Source: an uncultured Eubacteriales bacterium
Lineage (GTDB): Bacteria > Bacillota > Clostridia > Lachnospirales > Anaerotignaceae
Assembly (NCBI GenBank): GCA_934256695.1
Contig: CAKQPE010000075.1
Location: 1 to 8,985 of the forward strand
DNA: 8,985 nucleotides
Direction: 5' to 3'
The position numbers and the translations under genes were made by a program. The notes beneath the pieces are model-generated. The model ran no database searches and was not told where the DNA came from. It saw nothing but the letters and a program-made list of their open reading frames with translations. Positions 5,874-8,985 of the stretch are shown piece after piece; position 1 is the first letter of the stretch, and every line of letters starts with the position of its first letter.

Positions 5874-6001
5874 AAAGAAAGTAAATAAATCATACACACA
5901 AATAAACCTCCCCTTAATTTATTTGTTTATATAAACTTTCTTTTTTACATAAATTAACCTCCTTTTTAAGCGAAAGAACCTAATCCGTTCTTTCGTTTTT
6001 T
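5874..6001 (+). ncRNA. Candidate small RNA with C-rich anti-Shine-Dalgarno motifs
   Basis: This stretch has small-RNA architecture on the plus strand. A nested inverted repeat has an outer arm AAAGAAAGT (5874-5882) with ACTTTCTTT (5935-5943) and an inner arm ACAAATAAA (5898-5906) with TTTATTTGT (5918-5926), whose eleven-base loop begins CCTCCCC (5907-5913). A second CCTCC (5958-5962) lies in an apparently unpaired linker, and a strong intrinsic terminator follows (5971-6001). The C-rich segments are complementary to ribosome-binding sites, as in several Gram-positive regulatory RNAs. No convincing promoter is visible upstream, so the 5' end is a guess and the call is an inference. It could instead be a processed 3' UTR of the amidohydrolase message. 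Confidence 0.35.
5971..6001 (+). terminator. Strong intrinsic terminator without an adjacent gene
   Basis: CGAAAGAAC (5971-5979) pairs perfectly with GTTCTTTCG (5987-5995) across a seven-base loop, followed by six T residues (5996-6001). It lies about 355 bases after the nearest upstream plus-strand gene, and insulates the alkaline phosphatase promoter. Confidence 0.85.
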
Positions 6002-6019
6002 AGTTTCTGATAAAATTTA

Positions 6020-6047
6020 TTAACTTTATTTTTACAAAACATTTACC
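6020..6047 (+). promoter_or_regulatory. Possible Pho box upstream of alkaline phosphatase
   Basis: Three direct repeats, TTAACT (6020-6025), TTTACA (6031-6036) and TTTACC (6042-6047), are spaced at exactly eleven bases. PhoP in Firmicutes binds TT(A/T/C)ACA-like hexamers at such spacing, and alkaline phosphatase is a classic phosphate-starvation gene. The last repeat overlaps a small inverted repeat, TACCG (6044-6048)/CGGTA (6054-6058). A possible -10, TATACT, lies at 6081-6086 with no good -35, as expected for an activator-dependent promoter. The element's function is inferred. Confidence 0.5.
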
Positions 6048-6139
6048 GAAACACGGTAGATAGCAAGACAACAATAATATTATACTCTGAATCGTAAGTT
6101 ATAGATTTTGAAATACCGATACATTTAGGAGGACATTAA

Positions 6140-7678
6140 ATGAAAAAAAATATTATTTTAAAATCGGTTTTGGCATTTGCTTTAGCCTCTGTAGTTTCTG
6201 TAGGTGCATATTCATTTATACCTGTATCAAACTTAACTATTGAAGCCGCACAGACAACAGAAACTTCCAAAAAAACCGTTTCCGCACCAAAGTATGTATT
6301 TCTTTTTATCGGTGACGGAATGAGTTATCCTCAGATTCAGGCTGCAAGCGATTACCTTGGTGCAAGTGCACAGGGAAACAGTCCAAAAATACTTGAAGGT
6401 GGCAGAGACCTTTCTTTTATGGAATTTCCAGTAGCAGGCAGTGCAACAACTTTCGATTCTACTTCCTTCTGTCCTGATTCGGCTTCAACGGCAACTTCAA
6501 TTTCAACAGGACACAAAACTTACAGTTCAGTAATAAACATGGACGAAACAAAAACTATTTCTTATGAATCCATATCGGAAAAACTTAAAAAACAGCTTGG
6601 GTACAAAGTAGGCATTATAACAACCGTTAATTTAAATCACGCAACTCCTGCCGCTTTTTACGCACATCAGGCAAGCAGAAACAATTATTATGAGATAGGC
6701 GAGGAGCTTATAAGCAGCAATTTCGATTACTTTGCCGGTGGCGGACTTAAACAGGTAACAGGAAAAGATAAGGACAAAGGAAACCTTTATACATTAGCCG
6801 AAAAATCCGGATATAAAGTTATAAAAACACAGTCCGAAGCAGAAAAGCTTACTGCCGCTGACGGAAAATCAATTATAATCGGCGAAAACCTTGCTGACAG
6901 TGATTCTTTAAACTACAACAACGACAGACCTTCAAATGAATGGGCATTAAAAGATTATGTTAAAAAAGGCATAGATGTTCTCGATAACGAAAAAGGATTC
7001 TTTATGATGGTTGAAGGCGGAAAAATCGACTGGGCTTGTCATGCAAATGATGCCGGAAGTTCTATAGCAGATACACTTGCTTTAAGCGATGCTGTAGGCG
7101 AAGCAGTTAAATTCTATAATGAACACCCTACAGAAACTCTTATCCTTGTAACAGGCGACCACGAAACAGGCGGTCTTACAATCGGTTATGCCGGCACAAA
7201 TTATGATACCTATCTTGCAAATCTTACAAACCAGAAGATTTCATATGCAAAATACGATGAAGAATATGTTGCAAAATACAAAGCAGAAAAAACACCTTTT
7301 GAAACAGTTTTAAAAGATATTACAGCAAACTTCGGTCTTATGACAGCCGATAACCCTAAAGCGGCTTCAAACGAAAAGCTCGTTCTTACAGACTATGAAA
7401 TTTCACTTCTTAAAGCCGCATATGAAAAAACAATGTCCGGTGAAGCAGTTGATGAGTCCAATCAGGCCGAATATGTACTTTACGGAACTTATGAACCGCT
7501 CAGTGTTACAATAACACATATCCTCAACAATAAATCCGGCATAAACTTCTCATCTTATTCCCACACAGGACTCCCAGTAGGAGTATTTGCCCTCGGAAAC
7601 GGTGAAGAACTTTTTGAAGGATATTATGATAACACAGATATTTACGATAAAGTTTCCGAACTTCTTAATGTAAAATAA
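6140..7678 (+). CDS. Secreted alkaline phosphatase
   Basis: A 512-residue exported phosphomonoesterase of the alkaline phosphatase (PhoA/PhoB) family, releasing phosphate from organic esters outside the cell. A Sec signal peptide is clear: MKKNIILK, a hydrophobic core to about residue 22, and possible cleavage near VGA (21-23) or EAA (35-37). There is no lipobox. Catalytic features are Asp59 in FIGDGMSYPQ; nucleophile Ser114 in PDSASTATSISTG; Thr169 in NHATPAAFYAH; Glu292, Asp297 and His301 in VEGGKIDWACHANDAG; Asp340 and His341 in LVTGDHETGG; and His475 in SHTGLPVG. These match the two-zinc and magnesium site of the E. coli enzyme. AGGAGG (6127-6132) is seven bases before the ATG. It appears monocistronic, with Pho-box-like repeats upstream. 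Which phosphatase paralogue it is cannot be decided, so no gene symbol is given. Confidence 0.95.
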   Translation: MKKNIILKSVLAFALASVVSVGAYSFIPVSNLTIEAAQTTETSKKTVSAPKYVFLFIGDGMSYPQIQAASDYLGASAQGNSPKILEGGRDLSFMEFPVAGSATTFDSTSFCPDSASTATSISTGHKTYSSVINMDETKTISYESISEKLKKQLGYKVGIITTVNLNHATPAAFYAHQASRNNYYEIGEELISSNFDYFAGGGLKQVTGKDKDKGNLYTLAEKSGYKVIKTQSEAEKLTAADGKSIIIGENLADSDSLNYNNDRPSNEWALKDYVKKGIDVLDNEKGFFMMVEGGKIDWACHANDAGSSIADTLALSDAVGEAVKFYNEHPTETLILVTGDHETGGLTIGYAGTNYDTYLANLTNQKISYAKYDEEYVAKYKAEKTPFETVLKDITANFGLMTADNPKAASNEKLVLTDYEISLLKAAYEKTMSGEAVDESNQAEYVLYGTYEPLSVTITHILNNKSGINFSSYSHTGLPVGVFALGNGEELFEGYYDNTDIYDKVSELLNVK

Positions 7679-7722
7679 AAAGCCTTTCTCTTTTCATAAA
7701 TATACTTCCAAAGCCGCGATTA

Positions 7723-7741
7723 GGTGCAGTCTTTCTGCACC
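7723..7741 (+). terminator. Hairpin between phosphatase and yibE/F gene, weak terminator
   Basis: GGTGCAG (7723-7729) and CTGCACC (7735-7741) form a perfect stem with a TCTTT loop, followed only by CTTTCG. The stem is strong but the U-tract is poor, so it may attenuate rather than end transcription of the phosphatase message. Confidence 0.45.
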
Positions 7742-7782
7742 CTTTCGCACGTTAAAAACATCTTAGGAGCGACTGTAATAAA

Positions 7783-8907
7783 ATGAGTGAAAAATTAAAA
7801 TACCATATGCCTGTAATAGTATGTATTATTCTTCTTTTTATACTGCTTTTAATACCTACAGGTTATGAAGACGCAGTTATTTATAAAGGTACAGACAGAT
7901 GTGCCGCAAAAGTTATAAGCACAGACAACAGCAGCATAATAGATACCGGACTTATACGTTCCGGCGAACAAAACTGCGAAATAAAGCTTCTCGGCGGAAA
8001 ATTTAAGGGCAGTATCGTAAACGGATATAACATATTAAACGGCTCTCTTGAATCGGACAAAATATTTTCCGAAGGCGACAAAGCTCTTGTAGTAATTGAT
8101 TACAGTGGTGACAAAATTCTTTCCATAAACATGATAGACCACTACCGAATGAACTATGAAGCAATTCTTGCCATATGTTTTATTATATTTTTAATTGCGT
8201 TTGCCGGAAAAACAGGAATACGTGCCATTCTTTCGTTTGCCATAACAGTGCTTATGATATGGAAAATACTTGTGCCTCTTTATCTAAATGGATTTGAACC
8301 GATAATAATCGGATTTTTTATAACGGTTATTCTTACTGTACTTATAATTTCGCTTGTATATGGATTTAATTATAAAACATTTTCTGCCGTAAGCGGAGCA
8401 AGTCTCGGACTTTTTGTTACAGCCGTATTAGGAATAATATTTACATCAAAACTGAAAATACACGGTGCGATAATGCCTAATTCCGAAAGTCTTTTGTATA
8501 GCGGCTATCAAGGATTAAACCTTACAAAAATATATATGGCAAGCATATTCATAGGCTCATCCGGTGCCGTAATGGATCTTGCGGTAGATATAACATCTGC
8601 CGTAAATGAGGTAATAGAAAAAAAGCCTGACATAACCGCAAAGGAAGCAGCCATAAGCGGAATGAATGTAGGCCGTGCAGCTATGGGAACAATGACAACT
8701 ACACTTCTTCTTGCCTACTCCGGCGGATATATTGCCCTTTTAATGGTTTTTATGGCTCAAGGAACACCTATATATAATATACTTAATTACAAGTATGTGG
8801 CTGCCGAAATAACAGATACAATAGTCGGCAGTTTCGGTCTGGTCAGTGTTGCACCTTTTACAGCTTTAGTAAGCGGAATATTTCTTACTAAAAGTAAAAA
8901 ATGCTAA
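7783..8907 (+). CDS. YibE/F family multipass membrane protein
   Basis: A 374-residue integral membrane protein of the YibE/F-like family (PF07907-type), of unknown biochemical function. One N-terminal hydrophobic segment (about 9-27) precedes a soluble domain of roughly 100 residues (28-122), likely extracytoplasmic. A membrane-embedded half follows, with segments near 126-142, 146-164, 172-194, 203-221, 249-268, 307-327 and 345-368. The conserved family stretch is visible: FIGSSGAVMDLAVDITSAV (257-275), then GMNVGRAAMGTMTTTLLLAYSGG (293-315). The start is ATG at 7783, with AGGAG at 7765-7769 thirteen bases upstream, a somewhat long spacing. It lies 104 bases after the phosphatase gene behind a hairpin, so shared transcription is possible but unproven. 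Many Firmicutes carry two adjacent yibE/F genes; whether a second follows is beyond the window. Confidence 0.88.
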   Translation: MSEKLKYHMPVIVCIILLFILLLIPTGYEDAVIYKGTDRCAAKVISTDNSSIIDTGLIRSGEQNCEIKLLGGKFKGSIVNGYNILNGSLESDKIFSEGDKALVVIDYSGDKILSINMIDHYRMNYEAILAICFIIFLIAFAGKTGIRAILSFAITVLMIWKILVPLYLNGFEPIIIGFFITVILTVLIISLVYGFNYKTFSAVSGASLGLFVTAVLGIIFTSKLKIHGAIMPNSESLLYSGYQGLNLTKIYMASIFIGSSGAVMDLAVDITSAVNEVIEKKPDITAKEAAISGMNVGRAAMGTMTTTLLLAYSGGYIALLMVFMAQGTPIYNILNYKYVAAEITDTIVGSFGLVSVAPFTALVSGIFLTKSKKC

Positions 8908-8908
8908 T

Positions 8909-8923
8909 CAGTCTTTCAGACTG
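8909..8923. repeat. Small triloop hairpin after the yibE/F gene
   Basis: CAGTCT-TTC-AGACTG is a perfect six-bp hairpin starting two bases after the stop codon. No T-tract follows, so it is not a standard terminator; it may protect the 3' end of the message. Confidence 0.5.
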
Positions 8924-8946
8924 TAGACAATGTTATTTTATGATGT

Positions 8947-8985
8947 GGAAGGGTTCGGGAAACGAACAAGTTTCCCGAATGGAAT
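8947..8985. repeat. Hairpin repeat running off the right edge
   Basis: GGAAGGGTT (8947-8955) leads into a perfect ten-bp stem, TTCGGGAAAC (8954-8963) with GTTTCCCGAA (8970-8979), around GAACAA. GAAGGGTT is also the start of the central stem of the repeat at 4649-4755. It may be the beginning of another intergenic palindromic element; the window ends before this can be judged. Confidence 0.45.

Noticed and set aside
5852..5899. Minus-strand 15-codon frame starting GTG with a GGGGAGG site
   Set aside because: Too short, with no known toxin or leader-peptide character; more likely the reverse image of a C-rich RNA loop. Kept only as a low-interest observation.
7881..8081. Minus-strand frame of 66 codons
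   Set aside because: Shadow of the yibE/F soluble domain.

Overview
The window looks like a chromosomal segment of an AT-rich, spore-forming Firmicute, most likely a clostridial (Lachnospiraceae-like) bacterium. The grounds are the yabP-yabQ-divIC sporulation/division cluster, strong GGAGG ribosome sites, B. subtilis-type MetRS with a fused C-terminal tRNA-binding domain, tRNA genes without encoded CCA, and a consensus sigma-A promoter. Genus assignment is inference.

Layout. The left edge (1-80) holds parts of palindromic intergenic repeats. Two minus-strand housekeeping genes follow, transcribed metG then tatD, with a 12-bp perfect hairpin between them. Divergent from metG lies yabP-yabQ-divIC on the plus strand. 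yabP has no ATG, GTG or TTG start: a good Shine-Dalgarno is followed by ACG where Met is expected. Next come a perfect-spaced sigma-A promoter, tRNA-Met(CAU), tRNA-Glu(CUC), tRNA-Val(UAC) and an intrinsic terminator. A multi-hairpin palindromic repeat (4649-4755) then sits just upstream of a lone amidohydrolase-family gene.

The 524-base gap at 5616-6139 is the least ordinary part. It has a hairpin-rich stretch (5641-5791). Beyond that is an AT-rich nested inverted repeat whose loop shows CCTCCCC, a second CCTCC, and a strong intrinsic terminator belonging to no obvious gene (5971-6001). I read 5874-6001 as a candidate small RNA with anti-Shine-Dalgarno motifs. After the terminator, three TTNAC-type hexamers at an exact 11-base period (6020-6047) precede a secreted alkaline phosphatase, consistent with a Pho box. 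The last gene is a YibE/F-family multipass membrane protein of unknown function. Another hairpin begins at the right edge.

How the genes relate: metG and tatD form a plausible operon, and yabP/yabQ/divIC a tight one (10-base gap, then 43-base overlap). The tRNAs form their own unit. The amidohydrolase, phosphatase and yibE/F genes look independently expressed. I saw no CRISPR array, insertion sequence, prophage, defence system or riboswitch. The best candidates for something undescribed are the small-RNA-like locus, the triloop-hairpin repeat family and the ACG-started yabP.
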